A DNA stretch of 64,000 nt from Agarivorans sp. Toyoura001 (lineage in GTDB: Bacteria > Pseudomonadota > Gammaproteobacteria > Enterobacterales > Celerinatantimonadaceae), in NCBI RefSeq assembly GCF_005405585.1, contig NZ_BJEQ01000004.1:124001-188000 (forward strand), in the 5' to 3' direction. The first letter of the stretch is position 1. Each line of letters opens with the position of its first letter. The notes below the pieces were generated by a model that was not told where the DNA came from, ran no database searches, and saw only the letters and a list, made by a program, of their open reading frames with translations. Positions 35,569 through 45,366 of the stretch are shown here, in pieces. Position numbers and translations under genes: made by a program.

Positions 35569-36170
35569 TGGATATATAACTCGGTAGTTTCGGTGTCAAT
35601 GTATTTGAGCAGTTTGCTCACGGTGCTGTCTAGATTGCGGTTGTTGTCTAAGCGCCAACACTCTTCTGGCAGAGAAGCCTGATATTGTTCGCTGCGGCGC
35701 AGCCGTGCTGAGATATCGTGTTCAGATTCACGACCGCGCTTGCGCAGGCGTTCGGCCAATATGCTGGAATCTACCTCTAAGGCGATTATTCGCAAGCGCT
35801 CCCCAAATAACTCTTCAGCCAAGGGGATCTGTTGGCGAGAGCCGTTGAAAAGCACCGAGAACCCCATGCTCAACCAAGTATTTACTTCGTTACCCACGGC
35901 GTAATTGCAGCCGTTGGCCTGCCAGTCCATCGCAAATAAGCCGCTGTGTTTACGATGGGTGAACTCTGGCACGCTTAAGGCAATGTGATTTTCACCGCTA
36001 TCATCTACCGCACGGGTGATGTAGCGATGAGCAATCAGCAGATTGCTGTCCGCTTGCAACTGGCTACGTAAGCCATTAATAATGCTGTCTTTACCTGAGC
36101 CAGAAGGCCCCACCAAGTAAAACAACTTGGCTTCGCCGTTTAGTTCACTGGCAGTTAGCGAAGTCATCAA
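35565..36170 (-). CDS. phnN: Ribose 1,5-bisphosphokinase PhnN
   Basis: The P-loop G-P-S-G-S-G-K-D is near residue 20 and the fold is guanylate-kinase-like, with 201 residues. It phosphorylates ribose 1,5-bisphosphate to PRPP, closing the C-P lyase pathway. It overlaps phnM upstream and phnP downstream by four bases each, so translation is coupled. Confidence 0.93.
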   Translation of the reverse strand: MMTSLTASELNGEAKLFYLVGPSGSGKDSIINGLRSQLQADSNLLIAHRYITRAVDDSGENHIALSVPEFTHRKHSGLFAMDWQANGCNYAVGNEVNTWLSMGFSVLFNGSRQQIPLAEELFGERLRIIALEVDSSILAERLRKRGRESEHDISARLRRSEQYQASLPEECWRLDNNRNLDSTVSKLLKYIDTETTELYIQ

Positions 36171-37306
36171 AATACTCGCTCTCCTTCACGCCATACTTGC
36201 ATTACTTGCAAGCGCTCATCATTGGGTTTGGCTAATACCAAATCGGCCCGTTTACCCTCACAAATACTGCCTCGGTCGTCCATGCCTAAGGTATGTGCTG
36301 GAGTTAGGCTAACCATTTGAATGGCCTGACAAAGATCGTAGTTGTTATCTTCCATGTTAGCCACCATATATGCGGCATCGAGTAAACTGGCTGGGTAGTA
36401 ATCAGACGACAAAATATCCAGCACACCTTCGCGAGCTAGCTCTGCCGCGGCTACGTTGCCAGAGTGAGATCCGCCACGCACAATATTTGGCCCACCCATC
36501 ATTACCTGCAAACCCGCGTCGTGCGAGGCTTTAGCCGCAGCAACAGTGGTAGGGAACTCGGCAACGGCACAACCTAATGATGCAGACTCTAGGGCGTGTT
36601 CAAGAGTGGCGTCGTCATGGCTGGCTAAGGCAATGCCTCGCTCGCGGGCAGAGGCCGCTATGTGTTTGCGATTAGCGTCTGACCACTGCTCGGACGCGGC
36701 AGTTTGCTCGGCTTCAAAAGCTGCCATTTCTTTATCGTTTAAGCCGTATTTACCCATGTAGTAAGTGCGATACTTTTCGCTGTCTACAAATTGGCGTTGG
36801 CCTGGTGTGTGATCCATTAACGACACCATGGCTACTGGCCCTTGCTCAACCAAAGTTTCGAATATGTTGGCGGTATCGGCATTCGGCAGTTCACAGCGTA
36901 AGTGCAGCATGTGCTCGGCGCGATTAACGCCGCGTTGCTGGCTATTCACAATGGTGTGTAGCATCCGCTCTAGGTTGGCAAGGCGAGTGCCGTGGTCGTT
37001 AATGTAGCCCAGTGCAATGGCATCAAGCACCGTGGTGATACCGCTGGAAATCATTAAGGCATCGTGGCTGGCCATGGCCGAACCACTGGGCCAGCTAACC
37101 TTAGGTCGTGGGGTGAAAAACTTCTCTAAGTTGTCGGTATGCAATTCAATAAGGCCTGGCAGCAGGTAAGCGCCGTCGCCGTTTATGGCACTACTATGTT
37201 GGCTTTGAGTATCACTAAGCGCCACGATGCGGCCTTCACGAACTTCTAATGACCCTGTTACTACTTCATGTTCCAGAACCATATTTACATTGGTAATAAT
37301 CATCAC
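36167..37306 (-). CDS. phnM: Alpha-D-ribose 1-methylphosphonate 5-triphosphate diphosphatase PhnM
   Basis: This 379-residue amidohydrolase-fold enzyme removes diphosphate from the 5-triphosphate intermediate. Family motifs are present: P-G-L-I-E-L-H-T-D-N-L-E-K near residue 50, the conserved T-P-R-P, S-L-M-D-H-T-P-G-Q-R-Q and S-H-D-D-A-T. It lies one base downstream of phnL and overlaps phnN by four. Confidence 0.95.
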   Translation of the reverse strand: MMIITNVNMVLEHEVVTGSLEVREGRIVALSDTQSQHSSAINGDGAYLLPGLIELHTDNLEKFFTPRPKVSWPSGSAMASHDALMISSGITTVLDAIALGYINDHGTRLANLERMLHTIVNSQQRGVNRAEHMLHLRCELPNADTANIFETLVEQGPVAMVSLMDHTPGQRQFVDSEKYRTYYMGKYGLNDKEMAAFEAEQTAASEQWSDANRKHIAASARERGIALASHDDATLEHALESASLGCAVAEFPTTVAAAKASHDAGLQVMMGGPNIVRGGSHSGNVAAAELAREGVLDILSSDYYPASLLDAAYMVANMEDNNYDLCQAIQMVSLTPAHTLGMDDRGSICEGKRADLVLAKPNDERLQVMQVWREGERVF

Positions 37307-37307
37307 A

Positions 37308-38009
37308 CTATCCTGCTAATTGTGCTGCTTGTTGCATGTTGTGTAAGCGGTCTGCGACTAAATCGCGCACCCAAGCATCGTGAAATATGCCAACAATGGC
37401 TGCGCCGCGTTGTTTGGCGGCCAAAATTAATTCAACCACTTGCTGGGCATTGTGTTTGTCCAATGAGGCGGTTGGTTCGTCTAGCAACAATATTGGGTAA
37501 TCGAGGGCGAAACCGCGGGCAATGTTGACCCGTTGTTGCTCACCACCAGAGAAGGTAGCGGGTGCTAGGCTCCATAAGCGCTCTGGCACGTTTAGGTGGC
37601 TTAATAAGGTTTCGGCTTTAGCTTTGGCTTGGCTATCGCTAATGCCATTTTCTAACATCGGTTGCATTACGATATCTAAGGCCGATAAACGTGGAATAAC
37701 CCTTAAAAACTGGCTTACCCAACCAATGGTATTGCGGCGTAAAGCAATAATTTCTCTTGCTTGAGCGGTAGCTAAATCAAGCCACTGCTCACCTTGGCTA
37801 ATCAGCAATTCACCTTCATCAACTTGATAGTTACCGTAAAGTGAACGTAATAGGCTAGATTTACCAGAGCCTGAGCTGCCGTTAAGCACCACGCACTCTC
37901 CGGCAAAAATCTCTAGATTTTGCTGGCGTAAAACCGGTAAACGCGCAGCCCCTTGATTGTGTAAAACAAAGGTTTTATTGATGTTTTTAGCGATCATGAC
38001 GGGTTTCAT
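37308..38009 (-). CDS. phnL: C-P lyase system ABC-type protein PhnL
   Basis: This is a 233-residue ABC ATPase domain with Walker A (N-G-S-S-G-S-G-K-S), signature [10 protein letters not shown] and Walker B (I-L-L-L-D-E-P). PhnL is a soluble ABC protein required for phosphonate breakdown rather than a transport subunit. It is needed with PhnG, H, I and M for the first transfer reactions. It lies between phnK and phnM, as in E. coli. Confidence 0.93.
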   Translation of the reverse strand: MKPVMIAKNINKTFVLHNQGAARLPVLRQQNLEIFAGECVVLNGSSGSGKSSLLRSLYGNYQVDEGELLISQGEQWLDLATAQAREIIALRRNTIGWVSQFLRVIPRLSALDIVMQPMLENGISDSQAKAKAETLLSHLNVPERLWSLAPATFSGGEQQRVNIARGFALDYPILLLDEPTASLDKHNAQQVVELILAAKQRGAAIVGIFHDAWVRDLVADRLHNMQQAAQLAG

Positions 38010-38033
38010 GATGAATCCTTGTAAGCTAAGCGT

Positions 38034-38858
38034 TTATTGTTGAAGAACCGATGAAACCAACAATTGCGTGTAGGGGTGACTAGGGTCATCCAATACTCGG
38101 TCGGTAAGGCCGCTTTCTACTACTTGGCCTTGCTTCATCACCATGATTCGGTGCGCCAACAACCTTGCTACCGCTAGGTCGTGAGTAACAATAACCACTG
38201 CGAGTTGCAGTTCGGTGACGAGATTACGAATTAAATCTAATAAACGCGCTTGCACCGATACATCTAAGCCGCCAGTAGGTTCGTCCATAAATACTAAACG
38301 CGGATGGGTAACCAAATTGCGCGCGATTTGCAGGCGTTGCTGCATGCCGCCGGAGAAGGTGAGGGGCATGTCGTCAATTCGGCTTTGATCTATTTCTACC
38401 GCTTTTAGCCAAGTGAGAGCTTGCAGGCGGATCTCGGCGTAATTGCGCCAACCGTTTTCCATTAAACGCTCGCCAATGTTGCCGCCCGCCGACACCCTTG
38501 GGCGAAGCCCATCTAGCGGATGTTGATGCACAATGCCAAAGTGTTGCCTGATTAAGCTGCGACGTTCCGCTTCACTAATTTTGTATAGCTCTGCGGTGTT
38601 GCTATCGCTTTGAAAACTAATGCTACCGGTTTGTGGAGCAAGGCGACCCGATAAGGTTTTGAGCAAGGTAGTTTTACCAGAGCCCGACTCACCCACAATG
38701 GCCAATACTTCACCGGGATAAAGGCTTAAGTTAACGTCTTCAAAGCCTTTGCCTGGCGCGTACAGCATGCTCAAGTTTTGGGCTTGGAGTAGGGCTGGCT
38801 CGGCTTGGTTCGCGGCGTTTGCGCGAGGTTCTTCAAGTTGCTTAGCTAACTGAGTCAT
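38034..38858 (-). CDS. phnK: C-P lyase complex ABC-type protein PhnK
   Basis: It is an ABC ATPase with Walker A (G-E-S-G-S-G-K-T-T), signature F-S-G-G-M-Q-Q-R-L-Q and Walker B (L-V-F-M-D-E-P). PhnK docks on the PhnGHIJ core through PhnJ. The 274 residues include about 25 extra N-terminal residues compared with E. coli PhnK. The frame overlaps phnJ by 17 bases, so a later start is possible, but the ABC domain begins by residue 28 and leaves little room. Confidence 0.93.
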   Translation of the reverse strand: MTQLAKQLEEPRANAANQAEPALLQAQNLSMLYAPGKGFEDVNLSLYPGEVLAIVGESGSGKTTLLKTLSGRLAPQTGSISFQSDSNTAELYKISEAERRSLIRQHFGIVHQHPLDGLRPRVSAGGNIGERLMENGWRNYAEIRLQALTWLKAVEIDQSRIDDMPLTFSGGMQQRLQIARNLVTHPRLVFMDEPTGGLDVSVQARLLDLIRNLVTELQLAVVIVTHDLAVARLLAHRIMVMKQGQVVESGLTDRVLDDPSHPYTQLLVSSVLQQ

Positions 38859-39741
38859 GTTCAGCTCCTAGTTGCGCGGCTTGTTGCTTTTGGCAGTAGT
38901 CGGTGTCTGAGCAAATGAACATGCGTTGCCCTTGGTCATCGATCAGCACTTCATCAAGAAAGGTGTCGTGACTACCACATAGGCTGCAAGGCTCATCCCA
39001 CTGCTGAATGCTAAAGGGGTGGTCGTCGAAATCGAGGCTGTGCACATCGGTGTAGGGAGGAATGCAGTAAATGCGTTTTTCTCGCCCAGCACCAAAAATC
39101 ATTAAGGCTTCCGATTGATGTAGCTTTGGATTGTCGAATTTAGGAATTGGCGATGGGTCCATAAGGTAGCGCCCATGCACCGTTACCGGATAAGCGTAGC
39201 TGGTGGCGATGTAGCCATACTTCACAATGTCTTCGTACAGTTTTACCTGCATCGAACCGTATTCTTCCAAAGCGTGCATTTTTTTTGTCTCGGTTTCACG
39301 CGGTTCAATAAAGCGCAGCGGCTCGGGAATAGGCACCTGAAAAACCAGAATTTGGTTGTTGCTTAGGGCTTGCTCTGGAATGCGGTGGCGGGTTTGAATA
39401 ACACTGGCTTGTTCGGTTTTTTCGGTAGTGGCAATGTCGCAAACTTTGCTGAAAAAGTGACGAATAGATACCGCATTGGTAGTGTCGTCGGCGCCTTGGT
39501 CAATCACTTTAAGTACGTCATCTTGGCCAAGAATAGAGGCACTAAGCATAATGCCGCCGGTTCCCCAGCCGTAAGGCATTGGCATTTCGCGTCCACCAAA
39601 GGGAACTTGATAACCAGGAATGGCGACACCTTTTAAGATGGCGCGACGGATCATACGTTTGGTTTGTTCGTCTAAGTAAGCAAAATTGTATTGCTGGCTA
39701 CTATCATCTAGTGCAGTAGCCTGTTGGCTAAAGCTGGTCAT
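38842..39741 (-). CDS. phnJ: Alpha-D-ribose 1-methylphosphonate 5-phosphate C-P lyase PhnJ
   Basis: This is the radical-SAM enzyme that breaks the carbon-phosphorus bond. Cys252, Cys255, Cys277 and Cys283 correspond one for one, with a constant offset of 11, to Cys241, 244, 266 and 272 of E. coli PhnJ. Those ligate the iron-sulfur cluster and carry the thiyl radical. The 299-residue length fits. It overlaps phnI by 14 bases and phnK by 17. Confidence 0.97.
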   Translation of the reverse strand: MTSFSQQATALDDSSQQYNFAYLDEQTKRMIRRAILKGVAIPGYQVPFGGREMPMPYGWGTGGIMLSASILGQDDVLKVIDQGADDTTNAVSIRHFFSKVCDIATTEKTEQASVIQTRHRIPEQALSNNQILVFQVPIPEPLRFIEPRETETKKMHALEEYGSMQVKLYEDIVKYGYIATSYAYPVTVHGRYLMDPSPIPKFDNPKLHQSEALMIFGAGREKRIYCIPPYTDVHSLDFDDHPFSIQQWDEPCSLCGSHDTFLDEVLIDDQGQRMFICSDTDYCQKQQAAQLGAEHDSVS

Positions 39742-40828
39742 GGCTGGCTCCTTGCTGGCGCATTTTTCGTAGCAGTTCTAGTTCCGATTGGAAGTCGACG
39801 TAATGGGGCAATTTAAGGTGAGAAACAAAGCCGGCGGCTTCTACGTTGTCGGCATGGGCTAGCACAAACTCTTCATCCTGCGCAGGGCTGCTTACCGGCT
39901 CGTTATAGCGCTCGGTTTGCAAGGAGCGATCGAGTAGGGCAACCGCCATAGCTTTGCGTTCGCTAAAGCCAAAGGCTAAGCCATAACCTCGGGTGAAGTG
40001 AGCGTCTTTATCTTGTGGGCTAACAAAGCCGTTTACCATTTCACATTCGGTGAGGGTAATGCTGCCTATCTCAACCTCAAACCCCAACTCATCTGGGCAG
40101 ATTGCGATGGCTACTTCGCCGCTACGAATTTCGCCAGCAAAGGGGTGGTTACGCCCATATCCACGTTGGGTGGAGTAGGCCATAGAGAGTAAAAAGCCTT
40201 CGTCGCCGCGGCTGAGTTGTTGCAAGCGAGCTGCCCGCGAACAAGGGTAGCTAATGGCTTGCTGGGTAATGTCGGCGGGTTCTTCGCCTTCATCTATCTC
40301 CGGCTTGGCTAGACCTTGTTGTTCTAACAACGAGAATACTTTGCTAAAGGCTTGTGGCGAATTATCACCTTGGTTTGAAGCCTCAGCCGCTGGCGGTTCA
40401 GCCTTGCTGTCGGCTTGTTGCTCAGCCAGTAAGCTAAAGTCCAATAAGCGGTGGCTGTAATCGTATGTCGGGCCCAGTTGTTGGCCGCCAGGCAAGTCTT
40501 TATAGGTGGCTGAAACGCGCCTTTGAACCTGCATGTTGCTGGTATTTAATGGCTCGCATGTGGCTAACAGTGGCAAAGTAGTACGATAGGCACGTAGTAA
40601 AAATATTGCTTCTATTTGATCGCCACTGGCTTGCTTAATCGCCAGTGCTGCTAGTTCACGGTCAAAAATACCACCTTCGGTCATTACGCGTTCAACCGCT
40701 AAGCTGAGCTGTTGGCTAATTTGCTCAACGCTTAGTTCCGCTATATCGGTGTCGCCACGGCGGCGCTCGGCTTGTAATTTATGGGCTGCTTCGATGGCTT
40801 TTTCGCCACCTTTTACCGCTACATACAT
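39728..40828 (-). CDS. phnI: C-P lyase complex subunit PhnI
   Basis: PhnI (366 residues) starts M-Y-V-A-V-K-G-G-E-K-A-I, the invariant beginning of the family. With PhnG, H and L it attaches the phosphonate to the C1 of ribose from ATP by displacing adenine. The conserved R-G-Y-G-R-N-H-P-F and Y-G-L-A-F-G segments are present. It overlaps phnH by 10 bases. An insertion-like Ala/Glu/Gln-rich stretch lies near residues 140-165. Confidence 0.95.
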   Translation of the reverse strand: MYVAVKGGEKAIEAAHKLQAERRRGDTDIAELSVEQISQQLSLAVERVMTEGGIFDRELAALAIKQASGDQIEAIFLLRAYRTTLPLLATCEPLNTSNMQVQRRVSATYKDLPGGQQLGPTYDYSHRLLDFSLLAEQQADSKAEPPAAEASNQGDNSPQAFSKVFSLLEQQGLAKPEIDEGEEPADITQQAISYPCSRAARLQQLSRGDEGFLLSMAYSTQRGYGRNHPFAGEIRSGEVAIAICPDELGFEVEIGSITLTECEMVNGFVSPQDKDAHFTRGYGLAFGFSERKAMAVALLDRSLQTERYNEPVSSPAQDEEFVLAHADNVEAAGFVSHLKLPHYVDFQSELELLRKMRQQGASHDQL

Positions 40829-41424
40829 GAGATTAACTCCAGCTTGGTGGTACGACTAATGGCCACTAGCGATTGCTGATGGCAGAACATAAAATCAATA
40901 CCGAGTGGGTAGCGATGACTTGGCTTAAGCAAGTAGTCCACTAGGTTGTCACTAAGATCACCCAGTTGTAGCTCTACGCTATGTTTAATGCCGGGTCCGC
41001 TTAAGCGAAAACGAGGCCCCTTATCAAAACCGGTAGTTTGTACTAATACGCTGGCACTCAGCTCGGGGCTGGCATCTGTGCCAGCCTTAATACTTTGTAA
41101 GTTAAGATCTTCAGTGCCACTGACCACTAGGTAATCGGCTTGCTCCATAGGCGTTGAGGAAACGCCATTGTGAAAGGCCAAGTTATGCCAAGCGTGCTCT
41201 AAACCGTCTCTTGATTCAGCAAGTGCTGAGCTTAAATACACGCCGGTTTGCTGGTCACACAAGCTCATTATTATTTGGCTCGTGGCGGCATTTAGCGGCG
41301 AAAAACCGGGGTGTTTGTTTAGCGTAACCTCGGTGCCAGGCTCGCTTAAGGCTTTTAGGATGTAGCGAAAGCATTGTTGGGCATTATGTATGCCGTCGAT
41401 AAATCCAGATTCAATGTGCTGCAT
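40819..41424 (-). CDS. phnH: C-P lyase complex subunit PhnH
   Basis: The 201-residue protein has family features such as G-I-H-N-A-Q-Q-C-F-R-Y-I-L near the start, G-P-G-I-K in the second half and Y-P-L-G-I-D before the C-terminus. It is a dimeric core subunit of the PhnGHIJ complex. Its ATG shares bases with the phnG stop (TAATG). Confidence 0.93.
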   Translation of the reverse strand: MQHIESGFIDGIHNAQQCFRYILKALSEPGTEVTLNKHPGFSPLNAATSQIIMSLCDQQTGVYLSSALAESRDGLEHAWHNLAFHNGVSSTPMEQADYLVVSGTEDLNLQSIKAGTDASPELSASVLVQTTGFDKGPRFRLSGPGIKHSVELQLGDLSDNLVDYLLKPSHRYPLGIDFMFCHQQSLVAISRTTKLELISCM

Positions 41425-41897
41425 TAATCTTCTCCTCTTACAACCGTGAAGAAATCGACTTTTGATTGGGCTGCGTGTTCAGCCGTTTTATGTTTTGCTT
41501 GTTGCTGTAGTTCGGCCAGCGGCTGAATTACCGCCTCCTGCAAGCTAGGGGCGTATTCTCGGTTTTGCATTAGGGCATCAATAACCGCCGACAACAGTGC
41601 GTGTTGCTTGGCCCGACCGCGTAAATAGCCGTAACCTAAAGTGCCATCGCTTAAGCGCACAGCAGCGCGAGTGATGGTGGTATCGCCTAAATTAAAGCGT
41701 TCGCCAGTGCCGCCAACGCGCCCTTGCAAACGGGCTAGGCCAACTTCAGGCTGGCGAATAACTTCGCATTCAGGGTCTAAGTTAAGTTGTTGCCAACGGC
41801 TAACTAACGCTGGGTAAGAAGCATTAGCTAAAACGGCCATCCAGTGCTGGCGTATTGATTGTCCGGATGATGGTTGCTGGGTCTGTGAGTGGCTCAT
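41424..41897 (-). CDS. phnG: C-P lyase complex subunit PhnG
   Basis: The 157-residue protein carries the PhnG pattern R-x-P-E-V-G-L-A-R-L-Q-G-R-V-G-G-T-G and the G-Y-G-Y-L-R-G-R segment. It is a core subunit of the C-P lyase complex. It overlaps phnF by four bases (ATGA) and phnH by one. Confidence 0.93.
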   Translation of the reverse strand: MSHSQTQQPSSGQSIRQHWMAVLANASYPALVSRWQQLNLDPECEVIRQPEVGLARLQGRVGGTGERFNLGDTTITRAAVRLSDGTLGYGYLRGRAKQHALLSAVIDALMQNREYAPSLQEAVIQPLAELQQQAKHKTAEHAAQSKVDFFTVVRGED

Positions 41898-42592
41898 AAC
41901 GGGTGCTCCAGGCTAAGCTCTACTAGCTCAGCTCTAATATGAGAAATGGAAAATTCAAAGGCTTGCTGTTGCTGATCTACATTGACGGTTTGTAGGGTGA
42001 GCAAAGGATTACTAGCATCAATTTGCAAGCAGGCTTGGTCTTCATTGTTAGGCAGCTGAGCCCCAACAACGGTTTGCTGACGACGCAGTTCTATATTGCA
42101 ATGTTGCTTTAGAAAACTGTGTAACGAGCCTTGTTGGTATTGGCTTAAATGTGCCTCGTGTTCGCCTAAACGCAGATGGTGAAACACAATGCTAATCGGC
42201 ACTTGGTCGATAAAACGTAGGGTTTTAAGCTGAATAACTGGGCTGGCCAATTCCACGCCTAAGCCTTTAGCTACCCATTGATTGGCATTGGTGCGAATAA
42301 AGCTCAAAAGGCGGCTATTGGGTTTAGCGCCTGCGCTAAGTAGGTTATCGGTGAACTTAGATCCCGAATGTAATGGGTAGCGTACTGGCTTGCTAAGTAC
42401 CATCACCCCTTTGCCTTGCTGTCGCAGTAGCCAGCCTTTCAGCACGAGTTCGTCAATGGCGCGTCGCAAGGTGTGGCGATTAACCTGATAGCGCTCGGCC
42501 AAACGTTGCTCAGGCGGCAGGTATTGGCCCGCTTGATACGCATGGCTAATTTCTTTTTCTAAGCTCAAGGCGATTTCTTGATAACGAGGCAT
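41894..42592 (-). CDS. phnF: GntR/HutC-family regulator PhnF
   Basis: An N-terminal winged helix (about residues 1-70; P-P-E-Q-R-L-A-E-R-Y-Q-V-N-R-H-T-L-R-R-A) is followed by a UTRA ligand domain (about 90-225), the HutC subfamily layout. PhnF represses phosphonate genes in other bacteria. The gene sits inside the operon it would control, 12 bp after phnE. Two copies of a TCTAGA-centred motif, upstream of phnC and of phnE, are candidate binding sites. Confidence 0.93.
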   Translation of the reverse strand: MPRYQEIALSLEKEISHAYQAGQYLPPEQRLAERYQVNRHTLRRAIDELVLKGWLLRQQGKGVMVLSKPVRYPLHSGSKFTDNLLSAGAKPNSRLLSFIRTNANQWVAKGLGVELASPVIQLKTLRFIDQVPISIVFHHLRLGEHEAHLSQYQQGSLHSFLKQHCNIELRRQQTVVGAQLPNNEDQACLQIDASNPLLTLQTVNVDQQQQAFEFSISHIRAELVELSLEHPL

Positions 42593-42604
42593 GGTTCAGT
42601 TCAC

Positions 42605-43393
42605 CTAAATAAACAGTTTTCTAACGCGTTGTGAGGCAAAGTCCAGCAGGCTCACGGTAGCCACAATAATGATCATCACGGCGCAAGTTTGCGGGAACAT
42701 AAATCCTCGAATGCTTTCCCACAAAATAACGCCAATGCCTCCAGCGCCTACCATGCCTACAACGGTGGCGGAGCGTACGTTAGATTCAAAACGATAGAGG
42801 GAGAAAGAGATCCATAGCGGCAGCACTTGGGGGATGACTCCGTATACAATTTCTTCTAGCTTATTGGCACCAGTGGCGCGCACGCCTTCAACTTGGCCAG
42901 GATCTATCGCTTCAACGGCTTCTGAAAACAGTTTGGCAAGTACCCCTGTAGTGTGAATAAACAAGGCCATTACCCCAGCAAATGGACCTAGACCCACGGT
43001 GACCACAAACAACATGGCAAATACCATTTCATTAATGGCTCGGGCGGCATCCATGAGGCGGCGCATTGGTTGATATACCCACGCTGGCACCATATTTTCG
43101 GCACACATTAAGCCAAAAGGAACCGACAGGAATATTGAGAAAATGGTGCCCCAAATAGCGATATGCAGGGTGATTAACATTTCTTCTAGGTAGTAATTTA
43201 AATCGCTAAAGTCTGGCGGGAAGAAGTCACTGGCTAACTCCGTCATATTGCCGGCATCGTTATAAATTTTCATTGGCGCTATTTCGGCGCCTTGCCAGCT
43301 CCAAGTTAAACCGGCGATGGCGATGGCCCAAAAAAGTAGGCTTAACCAAGATGGCTTGGAGTTTTGGTTAAGAATTGCGGCTTCGGTAGTCAT
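42605..43393 (-). CDS. phnE: Phosphonate ABC transporter permease PhnE
   Basis: This is an inner-membrane permease with about six segments. It carries the BPD-type EAA loop near residue 165 ([20 protein letters not shown]). It works with PhnC (ATPase) and PhnD (binding protein). Its gene is preceded by a 69-bp gap holding a terminator hairpin and an operator-like motif, so phnE probably heads its own transcript. Confidence 0.95.
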   Translation of the reverse strand: MTTEAAILNQNSKPSWLSLLFWAIAIAGLTWSWQGAEIAPMKIYNDAGNMTELASDFFPPDFSDLNYYLEEMLITLHIAIWGTIFSIFLSVPFGLMCAENMVPAWVYQPMRRLMDAARAINEMVFAMLFVVTVGLGPFAGVMALFIHTTGVLAKLFSEAVEAIDPGQVEGVRATGANKLEEIVYGVIPQVLPLWISFSLYRFESNVRSATVVGMVGAGGIGVILWESIRGFMFPQTCAVMIIIVATVSLLDFASQRVRKLFI

Positions 43394-43404
43394 TTAAGGT
43401 TCTC

Positions 43405-43420
43405 AACATGTCTAGATAAG
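43405..43420 (-). promoter_or_regulatory. Operator-like motif upstream of phnE
   Basis: The minus strand reads CTTATCTAGACATGTT. A 14-base core, TTATCTAGACATGT, is shared with the region upstream of phnC. The centre ATCTAGACAT is a near-palindrome around TCTAGA of the GntR/HutC type. It starts 12 bp before the phnE ATG. Confidence 0.6.
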
Positions 43421-43428
43421 TTGGCTTT

Positions 43429-43453
43429 AAAAAAGCTGGGCTTTCACCCAGCT
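43429..43453 (-). terminator. Terminator or attenuator between phnD and phnE
   Basis: On the minus strand, AGCTGGG/CCCAGCT with a 6-nt loop is followed by a run of six T residues. It lies ten bases after the phnD stop. It should reduce read-through into phnE and so raise binding-protein levels over the rest, a common arrangement. Confidence 0.8.
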
Positions 43454-43462
43454 AGCTTTTAA

Positions 43463-44470
43463 CTATTTAGCCATCGCGGTAATTGCGCTCTGCTTGCGGT
43501 TTAAATCAGCAAGTTGGGCGTCAATCACTGCTAGCTCTGCCGCTTTTTCGGCTTTCGACATTTTGCTGTCGTTTTCAGTAACAATGCGGTTTTTGAACAG
43601 TACCAATTGGCGAATAGGCAACAGTTGAAGGTCGCTAGAGGCTTTGAACGGGGCCCACTGTAGCGCTTCTAATACTGCTAGCTCTTGAGCATCACCAGTG
43701 GTGCCGTACTCCATGAAGAAGTCATACACTTCGCCTTTCACACTTTCTGGTAGGTTTTTACGCCATACAATTGGGTCTGAAGGAATAAGGGGTGACTTCC
43801 AAATAACTTTTAGCTGCTCAAACTTTTTAGGTGCAGTAATTTTTAAGCGGTCCATGTTTTCGGTGTTGCCAGTTGCTACATCTACTTGTTTCGCCGCCGC
43901 GGCTAAAGCGTTAGCTTCGTGGCCAGAGTTCATGCTGCGTTTGAAGTCAGACACTGAAATGTTGTTTTGCGCAAATACGTAGTACGAAGGTACTAAGAAG
44001 CCAGACGTTGAGTTTGGATCGCCGTTACCAAAAGTAAGGTCACCACGTTTGGCGATAACATCTTCAAGGCTGTTAAGCGGGCTATCTTTGTGAGTAACCA
44101 ATACGCTCCAGTAACCAGGGTTACCTGTAGCATCAACGGTTTGTGCGAAGATTTCGCCACCGGCGCGGTCTACTGCTTCCATCGCAGATTTGTTGCCATA
44201 CCAAGCTACGTCTACTTTGTCGAAACGCATGCCTTGAATAATGCCGGCGTAATCTGGAGCAAAAAATGCCTTTACCTTGTAACCGGTTTTCTCTTCCATC
44301 GCTTCTAGAAACGGTGTCCAAGTGGTTTTTAGGTTTTGCTGAGACTCAGTAGAAATAATCCCAAAGTTGATGGTGTCCATCGCTTTTTCAGCAGCTGAAA
44401 CCATGGTTGAACTTACTGCTGCGGCAACTACCGCAGTTGCAAAGGCTGTCTGCTTGATTAGCTTTAACAT
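43463..44470 (-). CDS. phnD: Phosphonate ABC transporter substrate-binding protein PhnD
   Basis: This periplasmic binding protein has a signal peptide (residues 1-27, ending V-S-A) and family motifs near the start of the mature protein (I-N-F-G-I-I-S-T-E-S) and D-V-A-W-Y-G-N. I start at 44470, where AAGGAG stands ten bases upstream and the protein begins with the signal peptide M-L-K-L-I-K-Q. The longer frame from 44515 would put 15 unrelated residues in front. The length is 335 residues. Confidence 0.95.
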   Translation of the reverse strand: MLKLIKQTAFATAVVAAAVSSTMVSAAEKAMDTINFGIISTESQQNLKTTWTPFLEAMEEKTGYKVKAFFAPDYAGIIQGMRFDKVDVAWYGNKSAMEAVDRAGGEIFAQTVDATGNPGYWSVLVTHKDSPLNSLEDVIAKRGDLTFGNGDPNSTSGFLVPSYYVFAQNNISVSDFKRSMNSGHEANALAAAAKQVDVATGNTENMDRLKITAPKKFEQLKVIWKSPLIPSDPIVWRKNLPESVKGEVYDFFMEYGTTGDAQELAVLEALQWAPFKASSDLQLLPIRQLVLFKNRIVTENDSKMSKAEKAAELAVIDAQLADLNRKQSAITAMAK

Positions 44471-44496
44471 GCCATCTATCTCCTTGTTAGTTGGGT

Positions 44497-45321
44497 TTAG
44501 GCCATCTGTGGCCAAAGTTGTGGTACTGCTTGGTCTTGGTTTTCGGTGGTTGTTAGTTGAGCTTGCGAGCCGTATAACGCGGCAAGTTTGGCTTCGTTTA
44601 ATTGCTCGCTAGGCCCGTCGTAAAATACTTCGCCAAGTTTTAGCGCCACAACACGTGGGCAATAACGTTTGGCGTAGTCAACTTGGTGTAAGGTCACCAC
44701 TACTGCGATGCCTTCTTGTTTATTGATGTCGGTGAGTATTTCCATCACGATGCGTGACGACTCTGGATCTAAGGAAGCAATCGGCTCATCGGCTAAAATG
44801 ATCTTGGCGCGTTGCATTAAGGCGCGAGCAATCGCTACGCGTTGCTGTTGACCGCCAGATAGTGTTGAAACGCGCTGTAAAGCAAATTGCTCAAGGCCTA
44901 CGCGTTTTAAAGCTGCTAAAGCTTGGCGCTTTTGCTCAAAAGTAAAACGGCCAGTAAGGCTGCGCCAGCTGGGAGTTGCGCTTAGTGCGCCAATCAAAAC
45001 ATTTTGCAAAACGCTAAGGCGTGAAACCAAATTAAACTGCTGGAAGATATAACCCGTTTGGCTGCGGCTTTTGCGTACGGTGTTACAAAACTTGCCGTCA
45101 CGTTGCACTGGCATGCCAAGAACTTCGATGTAGCCTTTGCTGTTTTTGTCACTGCTAACCAAGCCATTTAAGTGGCGTAAAAGGGTTGATTTTCCTGAGC
45201 CTGACGGCCCAAGTAATGCCACCATTTCACCTTGCTGAACACTTAAATCTACGCTTTTAAGGGCGTGGTTGTTTTCAAAGTGTTTGTTCAGCTGCTTGAC
45301 TGTGATTACTTGATTGTTCAT
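44497..45321 (-). CDS. phnC: Phosphonate ABC transporter ATP-binding protein PhnC
   Basis: It has Walker A (G-P-S-G-S-G-K-S-T), signature [10 protein letters not shown] and Walker B (I-I-L-A-D-E-P), with 274 residues. It powers phosphonate import with PhnD and PhnE. It is the first gene of the phn cluster; the promoter region upstream holds an operator-like motif and Pho-box-like half sites. Confidence 0.95.
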   Translation of the reverse strand: MNNQVITVKQLNKHFENNHALKSVDLSVQQGEMVALLGPSGSGKSTLLRHLNGLVSSDKNSKGYIEVLGMPVQRDGKFCNTVRKSRSQTGYIFQQFNLVSRLSVLQNVLIGALSATPSWRSLTGRFTFEQKRQALAALKRVGLEQFALQRVSTLSGGQQQRVAIARALMQRAKIILADEPIASLDPESSRIVMEILTDINKQEGIAVVVTLHQVDYAKRYCPRVVALKLGEVFYDGPSEQLNEAKLAALYGSQAQLTTTENQDQAVPQLWPQMA

Positions 45322-45366
45322 TACAGGATCCTGCCGTTGTTTTGAACAATAACTTAGGCTTGTAAT